Shown: in pieces, positions 42,929-51,741 of the stretch
How the letters are laid out: each line of letters begins with the position of its first letter
Position numbering within the stretch: position 1 is the stretch's first letter
NCBI GenBank assembly: GCA_030849965.1
Contig: JAVDKL010000001.1
Coordinates: forward strand, 248,001-312,000
DNA from: Schauerella fraxinea
GTDB taxonomy: Bacteria > Pseudomonadota > Gammaproteobacteria > Burkholderiales > Burkholderiaceae_B
Length of the DNA stretch: 64,000 nt
Direction: 5' to 3'
Made by a program: the position numbers and the translations under genes
The notes under the pieces: generated by a model
Databases searched by the model: none
What the model was told of the DNA's origin: nothing
The model's input: the letters and a program-made list of their open reading frames with translations, nothing else

Positions 42929-43417
42929 GGTGTTTCCTTTGACAGGGATGGCGCGCTGCAACAGCGCAACGCGTGCGAGGAGATTCGCACGGACCAAAGG
43001 AGACAGTCGTCTGATCGCGCATTTGAGACAAACGTCAATGCGGACGAGGAAAAGACTAGAGCATCAGGCGTAATCCAGGCCCCCGAAGGGCTGTGAGGCC
43101 GATGGGCTAAAGATTTCCGGGTGTGACGCAAGCAGGCAAAGTCGCGACAAAGCAGGCTTAACCCTGACGGACGATAGGCAGTTACGAAAAAGTCGAAAAA
43201 ATGCAATAAAGTCGATTCATTTCAAACTTGTAGCATCATGTATTGAGGTGATTTCTAGCTTGCTTGGGGTTTGTACTGATGTTGCGAAAGCACCAACTTT
43301 GCGGTCAACCCCTTTACTTCTCAAATATTTGAGTGTTGTAACCGTCCATGTGAAACCGACGTCAACATGCGGGATAGCCCGTACGATGCGCCCATACGAC
43401 GCTCACGGATCGCCCGC
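42929..43417. other. Intergenic region with no supported gene
   Basis: About 490 bases between the FeeM-like start and the small plus-strand frame. The part 43190-43350 is AT-rich compared with the rest of the window and may hold promoters for both directions. Short direct repeats aaagtcga occur near 43190-43215. No convincing promoter, RNA gene or conserved coding frame could be picked out by eye. Confidence 0.6.
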
Positions 43418-43606
43418 ATGGACCCCCTCATCAAAGAATTTTCGCTATTTTTCGGCCTTTGGCCCATCGCCATCCTGGCCGTTTGGTTTCTGGGTTCATG
43501 GTGGAGCCGCGCAGTAAAGCGCCGCACAGCCAGCATTCGCCTTGACCAAGCCCTGGCGCGTAGAGAGCTGGCCGGTAGCGCACGCGCTGCCGCAGCCCGC
43601 GTCTGA
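43418..43606 (+). CDS. Possible small single-helix membrane protein
   Basis: A 62-residue frame: MDPLIKEFSLFFGLWP leads into a hydrophobic helix (about 9-28, including AILAVWFLGSWW), then a basic and Ala/Arg-rich tail. It resembles small inner-membrane proteins but matches no family known to me. No ribosome binding site is clear and an in-frame ATG at 43367 is an alternative. A good terminator-like hairpin 27 bases after the stop suggests that the region is transcribed. Confidence 0.4.
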   Translation: MDPLIKEFSLFFGLWPIAILAVWFLGSWWSRAVKRRTASIRLDQALARRELAGSARAAAARV

Positions 43607-43632
43607 AATACAACACGACGGCCCCTTGATAC

Positions 43633-43661
43633 AACGCGACGGCGCTCTGCCGTCGCGTTTT
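43633..43661 (+). terminator. Terminator-like hairpin after the small membrane frame
   Basis: Perfect 11-bp stem aacgcgacggc (43633-43643) with gccgtcgcgtt (43649-43659), loop gctct, ending in a short T tract. It is consistent with the end of a short plus-strand transcript. Confidence 0.7.
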
Positions 43662-43782
43662 CGTGTGCGTCCGCCGGAGCGTGGTCTCGCGGGGAACCCC
43701 CTGGGCCTGGTTGCGCTGGCATCCGCACAGGCCTGATTCGAGCAGCTCAACGCGCCACCGATGGCCCGTCCACCCCTTGGCT

Positions 43783-44604
43783 TCACTCGTCGATCAGCCC
43801 CCCATTTTCATGAAATGGGTACGGGCCGGCAAACACATCGATGGCCGCAACGTGCGTGACCAGTTGGCGGCCATCCCAGCGATGCACATGGAAGCCCGGC
43901 GGCTCAAGCGTAAAGGCTGACGGTCCGGCGGCTGTGAGATCCAGCGCCACCTGATGGGCGACCCCAGGACAGATGCTGGCGACGGTGCCGCCGAATCGCG
44001 TGAACACCGTGCGATGCACATGCCCGCAAATCACCCGTTCGATATGGCTGTAGCCTCGCAGCAGCGTGTCGAGCGCGTCCCGTCCTTGGCGCAAGCCGAT
44101 CGCATCCATGTGTGCAATCCCCGTGTCGAACGGGGGGTGGTGCATGGCAACCAACGTGGGAATGGTCGGCGCCTCGGCGAGTCGCGCCGCCAGCCACGCC
44201 AACCGCACGTCACATAATTCGCCATGGCTCTGTTCGGGCACCGTCGTGTCCAGCGCAATGATGCGCACCGGACCCGTATCCACCGTGAAATGCAGGAAGC
44301 CATCCGCGCTGCCAAGATAGTCGTGCCCGACAAACACTTCGCGCAGCGTGCTGCGACTGTCGTGGTTGCCGGGCATCACGTAGTAGGGCATGGCCAACTG
44401 ATCCAGCATCTGCTTCAGGTGTGCATATTCGGCTGGGCGGCCAAAGTCGGTCAGGTCGCCGGATACCAGCACCAGGTCTGGCCGCGGATGCATGGCATTC
44501 AAGCGGCGTACGGCCGGAGGCAGATAACGGTCGGTTTCCACGACACGATAGGCTTTTTGTCCGGGCAGGCGGATATGCAGGTCGGTAATTTGAGCGATCA
44601 ACAT
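43783..44604 (-). CDS. GpdQ-like metal-dependent phosphodiesterase
   Basis: Calcineurin-fold phosphodiesterase of 273 residues. Metal motifs are ITDLHI, SGDLTDFG, PGNHDSR, MHHPPFD and CGHVHRT. The stretch HMDAIGLRQGRDAL and PGVAHQV resemble Enterobacter GpdQ, a glycerophosphodiesterase, more than CpdA. It is the last gene of the LacI-ABC operon and overlaps the ATPase stop by 7 bases. It therefore probably hydrolyses the imported compound, perhaps a glycerophosphodiester. The substrate is inferred. Confidence 0.86.
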   Translation of the reverse strand: MLIAQITDLHIRLPGQKAYRVVETDRYLPPAVRRLNAMHPRPDLVLVSGDLTDFGRPAEYAHLKQMLDQLAMPYYVMPGNHDSRSTLREVFVGHDYLGSADGFLHFTVDTGPVRIIALDTTVPEQSHGELCDVRLAWLAARLAEAPTIPTLVAMHHPPFDTGIAHMDAIGLRQGRDALDTLLRGYSHIERVICGHVHRTVFTRFGGTVASICPGVAHQVALDLTAAGPSAFTLEPPGFHVHRWDGRQLVTHVAAIDVFAGPYPFHENGGLIDE

Positions 44605-45608
44605 GGCAGACTCATCGAGGCGGGCGGTGTGACGGGCGTGAGGCGCACGCCGATGCGCGCGCCCGGGATGTAGGGACTATCGGGCGGTGCGATCACGGGG
44701 AACGCCTGGCCATCGTCCAGGCGCAATTCGTAGCGGATCGTGTTGCCGAGGAAAAAGCGGTCGACGATCGTGGCCTGCAGCCCGGCGGTGGCGGCAAGCC
44801 ATGCCTCATGCGGCCGGAAATGCAGTGGCGCCTCACCCGCGACGAGCACGTCGTTGTGCAGCGCGCCGCGCACGGTACATAGTGTGCCCAGGAACGAGGC
44901 CACGAACGGCGTGGCGGGCTGGCGATAAAGCGTTTCGGCGGTGCCGAGTTGCTCGAGTCGGCCGGCTGACATGACCGCGATGCGATCGCCGAGGATCATG
45001 GCTTCGTCTTGATCGTGGGTCACGATCACCGTGGTAATGCGCAAGGCGCGCAGCATCTGCGCCAGCTCGACGCGCAGGTGCTCACGCAGTTTGGCGTCCA
45101 ATGCCGTGAGGGGTTCATCGAGCAACAGCACGCGTGGCTCGATCGCCAAAGCGCGGGCAAGCGCCACGCGTTGGCGTTGTCCGCCCGAGAGCTGCGCAAT
45201 GCGCCGGTCGGCGAAATCTTGCAAGCGAACGAGTTCGAGCATCTCGCGTGCACGCGCATCGCGTTTTGCTGCCGGCCAGCCGCGCACGCGCAAACCATAA
45301 GCGGCGTTTTCGAGCACGCTCATATTGGGGAAGAGGGCGTAGTTCTGAAACACGACACCGATGCCGCGGCGCTCGGGCGGCTGGGCGGCGACGTCCTCGC
45401 CATCGAGCAAAATCGTGCCGCCGCGATCCGGCGTTTCCAGGCCGCAGATCATGCGCAGCAAGGTGGTTTTGCCGCAGCCTGAAGGGCCCAGGAGGGCGAG
45501 GATTTCGCCGCCGGGGATGTCGAGATCGACCGGATGCAGGGCGCGCGTGCCGTCGGGCCACGTTTTGGCGCAGCCGCGCAGGGCCACGTTTACAGGAGAC
45601 GTCGTCAT
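44598..45608 (-). CDS. ABC transporter ATPase (spermidine/iron/phosphonate-type importer)
   Basis: ATPase of 336 residues with a C-terminal TOBE-like regulatory domain (about 240-330). Walker A is GPSGCGKTTLL, the Q-loop is VVFQNYALFP, the signature is LSGGQRQRVALARAL, Walker B is VLLLDEPLTALDA and the switch is VTHDQDEAM. This is the PotA/FbpC/PhnT layout. The ATG at 45608 overlaps the permease stop by ATGA; a longer frame upstream only reads the permease out of frame. Confidence 0.94.
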   Translation of the reverse strand: MTTSPVNVALRGCAKTWPDGTRALHPVDLDIPGGEILALLGPSGCGKTTLLRMICGLETPDRGGTILLDGEDVAAQPPERRGIGVVFQNYALFPNMSVLENAAYGLRVRGWPAAKRDARAREMLELVRLQDFADRRIAQLSGGQRQRVALARALAIEPRVLLLDEPLTALDAKLREHLRVELAQMLRALRITTVIVTHDQDEAMILGDRIAVMSAGRLEQLGTAETLYRQPATPFVASFLGTLCTVRGALHNDVLVAGEAPLHFRPHEAWLAATAGLQATIVDRFFLGNTIRYELRLDDGQAFPVIAPPDSPYIPGARIGVRLTPVTPPASMSLPC

Positions 45609-46447
45609 AGGGAAGTCGCGCGAGGCGCAGTGGGAAAAGTGTTGGCGCGGTTGCCGCGCGCGCCCAGCCATTGCAGACCGATCAGGAGCGGCATCAAGAG
45701 CACCAGGAAGATGAGGGTGTAGGCCGAGGCGATCTCGAGCCGCATCGAGGCGTAGCTGTCGGCCAGTCCCACCGGTAGCGTTTTGGTCAGCGGCGTGTGC
45801 AGCAACCAGGTGAGATTGAATTCGCCGATCGACAGCGTGAGCACGGTGAGCGCGCCGCTGACGATGCCGGGCGCTGCGTTGGGCACAATCAGGGTAAGAA
45901 AGCGGACGATCGGTCGTGCGCCAAGGGTGGCCGCTGCCTGATCCAGCGCGGGCAGGTCGCGGCCCTGCATCGTGGCGCCGGCCGCCCGCACCATGAAGGG
46001 CAATGTGAAGAGCACATGGCCGATCACGATGAATGCCGTGCTGGCGCGCAAGCCACCCACCGTGCCCCACGAAACGATGAGTGCCAGCGCCGTGGCCAAA
46101 CCCGGCACGGCCACCGGCAGCGTGATCAACTCTTCGATCGCGCGCGCCAGCCGACCGCGCATCAGCGTCAAGACCCAGGCCAACGGCACGCCCACCACGG
46201 TCACGATGGCCAAGGTGGCGAGCGCCACGATCAAGGTGCGCCAGAGCGTATCGGCATACAGCGCCCACACCTCGGCAATCCAGCGCAACGTGAGCCCGCT
46301 TTTAAGGCCGATGAAGTAGTTTTGCGTCACGCCCGCCAGGAGCGAAAAGATCACCGGCACGATGAGAAAGGCAACGACCACCAGGGTGATGGCGAGCCCG
46401 AAGCGCGAGTCCCAGCGCGACTGGGTGGCGGCACGCGGGGCGCTCAT
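45605..46447 (-). CDS. ABC transporter permease, second subunit
   Basis: Permease of 280 residues with six membrane helices, BPD_transp_1 type. The EAA coupling loop is in LPALDQAAATLGARPIVRFLTLIVPNAAPG (about 165-195, shown for place). It overlaps both neighbours by 4 bases and forms the pore with the permease encoded at 46444-47265. Confidence 0.93.
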   Translation of the reverse strand: MSAPRAATQSRWDSRFGLAITLVVVAFLIVPVIFSLLAGVTQNYFIGLKSGLTLRWIAEVWALYADTLWRTLIVALATLAIVTVVGVPLAWVLTLMRGRLARAIEELITLPVAVPGLATALALIVSWGTVGGLRASTAFIVIGHVLFTLPFMVRAAGATMQGRDLPALDQAAATLGARPIVRFLTLIVPNAAPGIVSGALTVLTLSIGEFNLTWLLHTPLTKTLPVGLADSYASMRLEIASAYTLIFLVLLMPLLIGLQWLGARGNRANTFPTAPRATSL

Positions 46448-47265
46448 GCCGCACCGCCGGCGCGGGCGCTGCGCCCGGCGATCGCTTGCGCGCCATACAG
46501 CACCGCCCAGGTCACCGCACCCAGCACGATCGAGAGCGCGGCGGCCACGGGAATGTTGGCGTAATTGGTGAATTCGTTATAGATGGTCATCGGTAAAACG
46601 TCGATTTGGGTACCCAAGGTGAACACGGTGCCGAACGCGCCCATGCTCGTGGCAAAACACATCGCACCGGCCGCCGTTACTGCAGGCGTCAGCGCAGGCA
46701 ATTCGATATCGACGAAGCGCCGCCACGGTCCTGCGCCGAGCGTTTGGCCGGCTTCGAGCAAGCTGCTATCGATACCTTCGGCCGCCGCCGTCAATACCCC
46801 CACGGCACGCGGCAACGAGAAATACAGATAGCCCAGAAACAATCCCGCCATGCCATACGCGAAGACGATGGGCTCGGCGCCCACGGCCCGTGCGGCTTGG
46901 CCCACCACACCTTGGCGCCCGCCCAGCAGGATGATGAGAAAACCCACCACCACGCCGGGAAACGCCAGCGGAAACGCAATCAGGCCCATGACGAGACGGC
47001 GCCCTGGAAAGCCGGGATGGCGCGCCAGAAAACGGCCCACCGGTACCGCCAGGATGACCGTCAGCACACTGGCCCCCAGCGACAGCCCGACCGTATTGAT
47101 CAGGCTGCGCCAGTACCGTAGATCGGTGAGCACGTGCATGTAGGCCGAGCGCCCATCGATCTCGTGCGCGCCGAGCGTGGCCAGCTTGACCATCGGCAGC
47201 AGCCAGAACGCCGTGAAAAGTGCGGCCGCAGGCGCCGCGAACCATCGCCAGCCACGCAGTCGCAT
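46444..47265 (-). CDS. ABC transporter permease, first subunit
   Basis: Permease of 273 residues with six membrane helices. The EAA loop reads EAGQTLGAGPWRRFVDIELP (about 188-207). The ATG at 47265 lies one base from the receptor gene stop and gives the usual length; an upstream in-frame extension reads the receptor gene in another frame. It belongs to the same importer as its neighbours. Confidence 0.93.
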   Translation of the reverse strand: MRLRGWRWFAAPAAALFTAFWLLPMVKLATLGAHEIDGRSAYMHVLTDLRYWRSLINTVGLSLGASVLTVILAVPVGRFLARHPGFPGRRLVMGLIAFPLAFPGVVVGFLIILLGGRQGVVGQAARAVGAEPIVFAYGMAGLFLGYLYFSLPRAVGVLTAAAEGIDSSLLEAGQTLGAGPWRRFVDIELPALTPAVTAAGAMCFATSMGAFGTVFTLGTQIDVLPMTIYNEFTNYANIPVAAALSIVLGAVTWAVLYGAQAIAGRSARAGGAA

Positions 47266-47266
47266 A

Positions 47267-48286
47267 TCAGTTGATTTCCTTGGCATAGCGCTCGGAGAAG
47301 CCGCGTTGAGCGGCTGCCATCTGCGCATAATCGACCGTACCGGCGCGGGCGTAGTCGGCGGCCGGCAGGAACTTCTTCGCGGCTTCGGCCGAAACGGTGC
47401 CGGCGCGCACGGGCCGCAAGAAGGCATTGGCCCAGATGGCCTGGCCTTCATCGGACAGCGTGAAGTCCAGCACCTTCTTGCCGTTCTCGGCATGCGGCGC
47501 ATTGGCCACCAGACTCATTACGTACGGCACCGCGATCGTGCCTTCGCTTGGGATCACGAAGGCCACGTTGGCGCTGTCTTTGTACTTGGCGCGATAGGCG
47601 TTGAAGTCGTAGTCGATCAGGATCGGGATTTCGCCCGACAGATTGCGGGCATACGCAGTCTGCTTGGGTACGATCGGTTGATTGGCGCGCATCTTCTTGA
47701 ACCACTCGAAGCCCGGGCCGAAGTTGTCCAGCGTGCCGCCCATCGCCCGATTGACGGCCACGGCGCCCACATAGCCCACGAAAGCCGAAGCCGGATCCAG
47801 ATAGCCCACCATGCCTTTGTATTCCGGCTTGAGCAGATCGGCCCACGATTGCGGCACGGGCTTGCCGTTCAAGGCGTCCACGTTGACCATGAAGCCCAGC
47901 GTGCCGGAGTGGATGGCAAACCATTTGCCGTCCGGATCCTTCATGCCCGAGGGGATCTGATCCCACAAGGCGGGCTTATAGGCTTGAATGAGGTTGTCGC
48001 GGTCGGCCTGGATGCCGAAGGTTACGCCGTAGTACACGACGTCGGCGACCGGATTGGCTTTCTCCGCGGCCATCGACGCCAGCGACTGGCCGGAGTTTTT
48101 GTTGTCGGCCGGCACGTTGATGCCGGTCTTGGCCTTGATGGCCTTCAACTGCGTGCCCCAATCGGCCCATTCGGGCGGGCAGTTGTAGCAAATGGCGTTT
48201 TCCTGAGCCTGTACCGGCGCGTGCAACGCGAAGAGCGTCGCGGCCAGCATCGATGCGCGCAGCAGGGTCGATGAAATAGAAGTCAT
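47267..48286 (-). CDS. ABC transporter periplasmic substrate-binding protein
   Basis: Type-II binding protein of 339 residues. A signal peptide (about 1-28, ending in PVQAQ) precedes NAICYNCPPEWADWGTQL and KAIKAKTGINVPADNKNSGQ, a pattern seen in extracellular solute-binding family 1 proteins near PotD, AfuA and PhnS. Two cysteines near the N-terminus (CYNC) may form a disulfide. The ATG overlaps the lacI-type stop. The linked GpdQ-like enzyme suggests an organophosphate ligand, but iron or polyamine cannot be excluded. Confidence 0.92.
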   Translation of the reverse strand: MTSISSTLLRASMLAATLFALHAPVQAQENAICYNCPPEWADWGTQLKAIKAKTGINVPADNKNSGQSLASMAAEKANPVADVVYYGVTFGIQADRDNLIQAYKPALWDQIPSGMKDPDGKWFAIHSGTLGFMVNVDALNGKPVPQSWADLLKPEYKGMVGYLDPASAFVGYVGAVAVNRAMGGTLDNFGPGFEWFKKMRANQPIVPKQTAYARNLSGEIPILIDYDFNAYRAKYKDSANVAFVIPSEGTIAVPYVMSLVANAPHAENGKKVLDFTLSDEGQAIWANAFLRPVRAGTVSAEAAKKFLPAADYARAGTVDYAQMAAAQRGFSERYAKEIN

Positions 48287-49320
48287 GATTGGCGTCGTTC
48301 CACAAGGAGAGCAGGGCGGATAGGGGCGGCGGCAACCGTGCCGCCGGCAATGAAACGGTGCGGTAAGCACCGGGAAACAAGGGGGGCGCCCATCAAGGCG
48401 CCGAGGAGCAGATCGCAGGCGAAGGCGCCGATATCGCGGCTGGGTTGCGCCATGCTTGCCAAGGTGGGCACCATATGGGCACCAAACGGCACGCCATCGA
48501 AGCCGCACACGGAAAGATCGCGCGGCACCTGGCGGCCGAGCGCGCTGGCTGCGGCAATCACGGCGGCGGCCAGCAGATCGTTGGAGCAAAACATTGCCGT
48601 GGGCGCTGCAGCGCCATCGAGCGCATTGGCCAATGTGGTGCGGCAGGCATCGGTATGCAATGGCATTTCGATATGCCGCGGCGCGGGCAGCCCCAGGCGC
48701 TGCGCGGCACGGCAGGCGCCTGCCAGTCGCAAGCCCGCACGGTCGGACGCCGCCAGCGGCCCGGTCACCACGGCAATCACGCGGTGACCCAGTGCGGCGA
48801 GCGCGGCGATCACATCTTTGGCAGCACGCGCGTTGTCGACCGACACATACGGGTAGGTGGCGGATTCGTTGTACGCCAGCACGTAAGGCACGCCGCCCGC
48901 CGCGATCTGTTCAAGTACGGGATTGCGCACGGTGTGCGTAACCGTGACGACGATGCCTTCCACGCGATGGTCGAGCAGCAGGCTTACCGCATCGCGTTCG
49001 CGCTGCCGGTCGTAGCCGGTGGTGGTCACCATCACGCTGTAGCCGTCGTCGCGCGCGCGTGCCTCGGCGCCTTCGAAGCACTCGGCAAACACCGGATTGC
49101 GCAAGGTGGGCAGCACCAACCCGAGGGTGCGGGTGCTGCCCGATCGCAGACTGCTGCCGACGCGATTGGGGCGAAAGCCGGCGTCGTGGGCTACCGCGAG
49201 AATGCGGGCCAGCGTGTGCGGATTGACCAGTTGGGGCTGGTTGAACGCACGCGACACCGTGGCCGGCGACACCTGGGCGGTGCGGGCAATGTCGAGGATG
49301 GAGGCGCGCGGCGAGGTCAA
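48283..49320 (-). CDS. LacI family transcriptional regulator
   Basis: Repressor of 345 residues. The LacI helix-turn-helix is at the N-terminus (SILDIARTAQVSPATVSRAF), followed by the hinge and a periplasmic-binding-like ligand domain (RTLGLVLPTLRNPVFAEC to SVCGFDGVPFGA). The start is uncertain. The only upstream in-frame ATG (49443) would add 41 atypical residues and lies inside another operator. The TTG at 49320 gives the family length and leaves the palindrome at 49344 just upstream for autoregulation. The stop overlaps the binding-protein gene, so it heads that operon. Confidence 0.85.
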   Translation of the reverse strand: MTSPRASILDIARTAQVSPATVSRAFNQPQLVNPHTLARILAVAHDAGFRPNRVGSSLRSGSTRTLGLVLPTLRNPVFAECFEGAEARARDDGYSVMVTTTGYDRQRERDAVSLLLDHRVEGIVVTVTHTVRNPVLEQIAAGGVPYVLAYNESATYPYVSVDNARAAKDVIAALAALGHRVIAVVTGPLAASDRAGLRLAGACRAAQRLGLPAPRHIEMPLHTDACRTTLANALDGAAAPTAMFCSNDLLAAAVIAAASALGRQVPRDLSVCGFDGVPFGAHMVPTLASMAQPSRDIGAFACDLLLGALMGAPLVSRCLPHRFIAGGTVAAAPIRPALLVERRQS

Positions 49321-49343
49321 GGTAGGGCCCGAAACGTGTGCAG

Positions 49344-49357
49344 TGAAAACGTTTTCA
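49344..49357. promoter_or_regulatory. LacI-family operator tgaaaacgttttca
   Basis: Perfect 14-base palindrome with central CG, 24 bases upstream of the proposed lacI-type start. It fits the general LacI/PurR/CcpA operator shape, so autoregulation of the importer operon is likely. Confidence 0.75.
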
Positions 49358-49427
49358 TCGTAGGTGCCGGGTATGACATCGCCGTGTCGGAACGATGACA
49401 GTTCGATGTCAGTCCATGACGTCTTCG

Positions 49428-49460
49428 CATGCTGTACGTACACGCTGTACGTACAGCATG
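49428..49460. promoter_or_regulatory. 33-base double palindrome upstream of the sugar-acid permease
   Basis: Arms catgctgtacgtac (49428-49441) and gtacgtacagcatg (49447-49460) pair perfectly around five bases. Within it gctgtacgtaca occurs twice with a 13-base period, and gctgtacgtacagc (49444-49457) is itself a perfect palindrome. It is 63 bases before the permease start. It is probably the operator of the GntR regulator at 52771. Confidence 0.7.
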
Positions 49461-49466
49461 TACAAT
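49461..49466 (+). promoter_or_regulatory. Possible -10 box TACAAT of the threonate-type operon
   Basis: TACAAT directly follows the double palindrome. No good -35 is visible at 16-18 bases, so the promoter may be weak or activator-dependent. A bound dimer on the palindrome would overlap it. Confidence 0.4.
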
Positions 49467-49522
49467 CGCGGCTACTTTCAAATGGAAGCCGGGCACTCGC
49501 CCCGGCAGTGTGGAGACATCAC

Positions 49523-50530
49523 ATGACGCAAGAACGATCGCGGTTGCCGATTTACGCCACCATGCAACGCATCCCGGGTGGCCTGATGCTGTTGCCGCTC
49601 ATCCTGGGCGCCATCATCGGCACCTTCGCGCCAGACGCGCTGAACATTGGCGGGTTCACGACCGCGCTCTTCAAGAACAGTGCGCTGCCGCTGATCGCGC
49701 TGCTGATCTTCGCTACCGGTACCCAGGTCAATATGCGTACGGGCGGTCCAGTTCTGGCCACGGCCGGCACCATTTTGTTGATGAAGACCATCGTGCCGGC
49801 CACGCTGATCATCATCCTGGCCCGCTTCGTCGGCTTGGACGGTATCTGGGGCGTATCGATCCTGGCCATGCTGGCAGCCTTCGACAACAGCAACGGCGGC
49901 TTGTGGCTCGCCTACACGGGTCAGTATGGCGAGGCACGCGATCGCGGCGCGTACGTGGCGAGTGCAGTCAATGACGGCCCGTTCTTCAGCCTGCTGTTCC
50001 TGGGTGCCTCGGGCATGGCCGACATCCCGTTGATCGCATTCGTGGCGGCGCTGGTGCCGTTTCTCTTGGGCGTGGCCGTGGGCAATCTGGACGTGCAGTG
50101 GCGCAATGTGCTCAAGCCCGTGCCGAACATCGTCATCCCGTTTTTCGCGTTCGCCTTGGGCACTGGGATCAACCTGAGCTCGATCGTGTCCGGCGGGATC
50201 ACAGGGTTGATTCTGGGGTTGATCATCAGCCCGATCACGGGTGGTTTCGTTTATTTTGGCTACCGCTACATCCTGCGCCGAGGCGGTAAGAGCGGACTGG
50301 GTTTTGCGGCGGGCACCACGGCGGGCAACGCGATTGCAACGCCGGCGGTCGTGGCCGCGGCCGATCCCACCTTCCAGCAGTACGTAGGCACCGCCACGGC
50401 GCAGGTGGCCGCGTGCGTGTTGATCTCCAGCATTCTTGCGCCGATCCTGGCCTCGTATTTTCTCAAGCGCGCCGGTGAACTGAAGCCGGTGACCGAAGAC
50501 CTGAACGCGACGACAGGAGCGGCGGTATGA
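49523..50530 (+). CDS. 2-keto-3-deoxygluconate permease family transporter
   Basis: Inner-membrane transporter of 335 residues with about ten membrane helices, KdgT family. It begins with IYATMQRIPGGLMLLPLILG (shown in part), with ATGTQVNMRTGGPVLATAG and AFDNSNGGLWLAYTGQYG following, as in KdgT. The ATG at 49523 has a tggaga site upstream. It overlaps the kinase gene by ATGA. Beside a four-carbon acid kinase and PdxA2, it more likely imports threonate or erythronate than 2-keto-3-deoxygluconate. Confidence 0.9.
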   Translation: MTQERSRLPIYATMQRIPGGLMLLPLILGAIIGTFAPDALNIGGFTTALFKNSALPLIALLIFATGTQVNMRTGGPVLATAGTILLMKTIVPATLIIILARFVGLDGIWGVSILAMLAAFDNSNGGLWLAYTGQYGEARDRGAYVASAVNDGPFFSLLFLGASGMADIPLIAFVAALVPFLLGVAVGNLDVQWRNVLKPVPNIVIPFFAFALGTGINLSSIVSGGITGLILGLIISPITGGFVYFGYRYILRRGGKSGLGFAAGTTAGNAIATPAVVAAADPTFQQYVGTATAQVAACVLISSILAPILASYFLKRAGELKPVTEDLNATTGAAV

Positions 50531-51741
50531 CGGTACGCATCGCAATCGTTGCCGACGATCTGACCGGAGCAGGCGACTCTGCCGTGCAATTCGTGCGCGC
50601 TGGATGGCGCACGCACCTGGCGATGGGCGATGCGGCAGCCGCGTTGGCGCATGCCAAGACCGCGGATGTGGAAGCCCTCGCGGTGACGACCCACACGCGG
50701 GCCATGAGCGCCGACGATGCGTCGGCCGTGATCGCGCAGGAAATGAAGCGCCTGAAAGCCGCAGGTGTGCGTCGCGTGTACAAAAAGGTCGACTCCACGT
50801 TGCGTGGGCCGTTTCGCGCCGAAATCGAAAGCGCGCGTGCGGCCTGGGGGCACGATGCGATCGCAGTCGTCTGTCCCGCATTTCCTGCCACAGGCCGCAC
50901 CGTGAAGGATGGGGTATTGATGGTGGGCGATGTGCCGGTCACCCAAACGTCGGCCGCGTCCGACCCGGTGACGCCGGTGACCGAGGCGCATATCCCAACC
51001 TTGCTGGGCGGCGTGGGCATTGCCGCCGCACCCGGCGAAACCGCACAGGCCCTGGCCGACCGCATCGCGCAAGCGGGACCGGTGGTCGTGGTTGACGCGG
51101 TCACCGCGGAAGATCTCGATCTCCTGGCGCAATCCATCGTCTGCCTGGGCGATCGCGCTTTGCCGGTCGGTGCCGGCGGCCTCGCCATTCCGCTGGCGCG
51201 GTTGTGGGCGGGCGAAGCCAGCCGCGGAGTGATCGTGGTGCTCGTGACCTCGCAGCATTCGGCCGCGCGGGCGCAGGCCGCTGCGCTGCGGGCGGACGGC
51301 GCGCGCGTCTTCATGCCGACGTTGGCGCAGTTGGCCGATACCGACGCCTGGCTCGAGTTCAAGGAAAGCACGTTGGCCGCGCTGGACGATCTCGCGGCGG
51401 CCGATACGGCGCTCGTGCTCGCGCCGGACGGCCGGCTCGACGGATTGCACTCCGATCGCGTGGCTGAAAAATTAGGCGCGCTGACGGCCGCCGTGGTGCG
51501 CCGCGCGCATGCCGCGGGCGTGGTCGCCACGGGTGGCGACGGGGCGCGTCAGGTGGTAAACGAATTGGGCGCAAATGGGGTCGCACTGATCGACGAGGTG
51601 ACCGGCGGTATGCCGATCGGCACGTTGACGGGCGGCGCCAGCGCGGGCCTGCCGGTAGTCACGAAGGCGGGCGGTTTTGGTGGTGACGATGTTCTGGTAC
51701 GCGCCGTGCGCGCGATCCGGGAAAGGAGATTTTCAGTATGA
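50527..51741 (+). CDS. Four-carbon acid sugar kinase (DtnK/OtnK family)
   Basis: ATP-dependent kinase of 404 residues, formerly DUF1537. The N-terminal substrate domain starts IAIVADDLTGAGDSAVQF and has YKKVDSTLRGPFRAE. The C-terminal nucleotide domain has ATGGDGARQV and PVVTKAGGFGGDD. Characterised members phosphorylate D-threonate, L-threonate or D-erythronate at O4. With the PdxA2 gene directly downstream (ATGA overlap), D-threonate kinase (DtnK) is the closest match, though D-erythronate kinase remains possible. Confidence 0.9.
   Translation: MTVRIAIVADDLTGAGDSAVQFVRAGWRTHLAMGDAAAALAHAKTADVEALAVTTHTRAMSADDASAVIAQEMKRLKAAGVRRVYKKVDSTLRGPFRAEIESARAAWGHDAIAVVCPAFPATGRTVKDGVLMVGDVPVTQTSAASDPVTPVTEAHIPTLLGGVGIAAAPGETAQALADRIAQAGPVVVVDAVTAEDLDLLAQSIVCLGDRALPVGAGGLAIPLARLWAGEASRGVIVVLVTSQHSAARAQAAALRADGARVFMPTLAQLADTDAWLEFKESTLAALDDLAAADTALVLAPDGRLDGLHSDRVAEKLGALTAAVVRRAHAAGVVATGGDGARQVVNELGANGVALIDEVTGGMPIGTLTGGASAGLPVVTKAGGFGGDDVLVRAVRAIRERRFSV

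Noticed and set aside
49321-49443. ATG at 49443 as the start of the LacI-type regulator
   Set aside because: It would add 41 residues without family similarity, and the codon lies inside the double palindrome that looks like an operator of the divergent operon.
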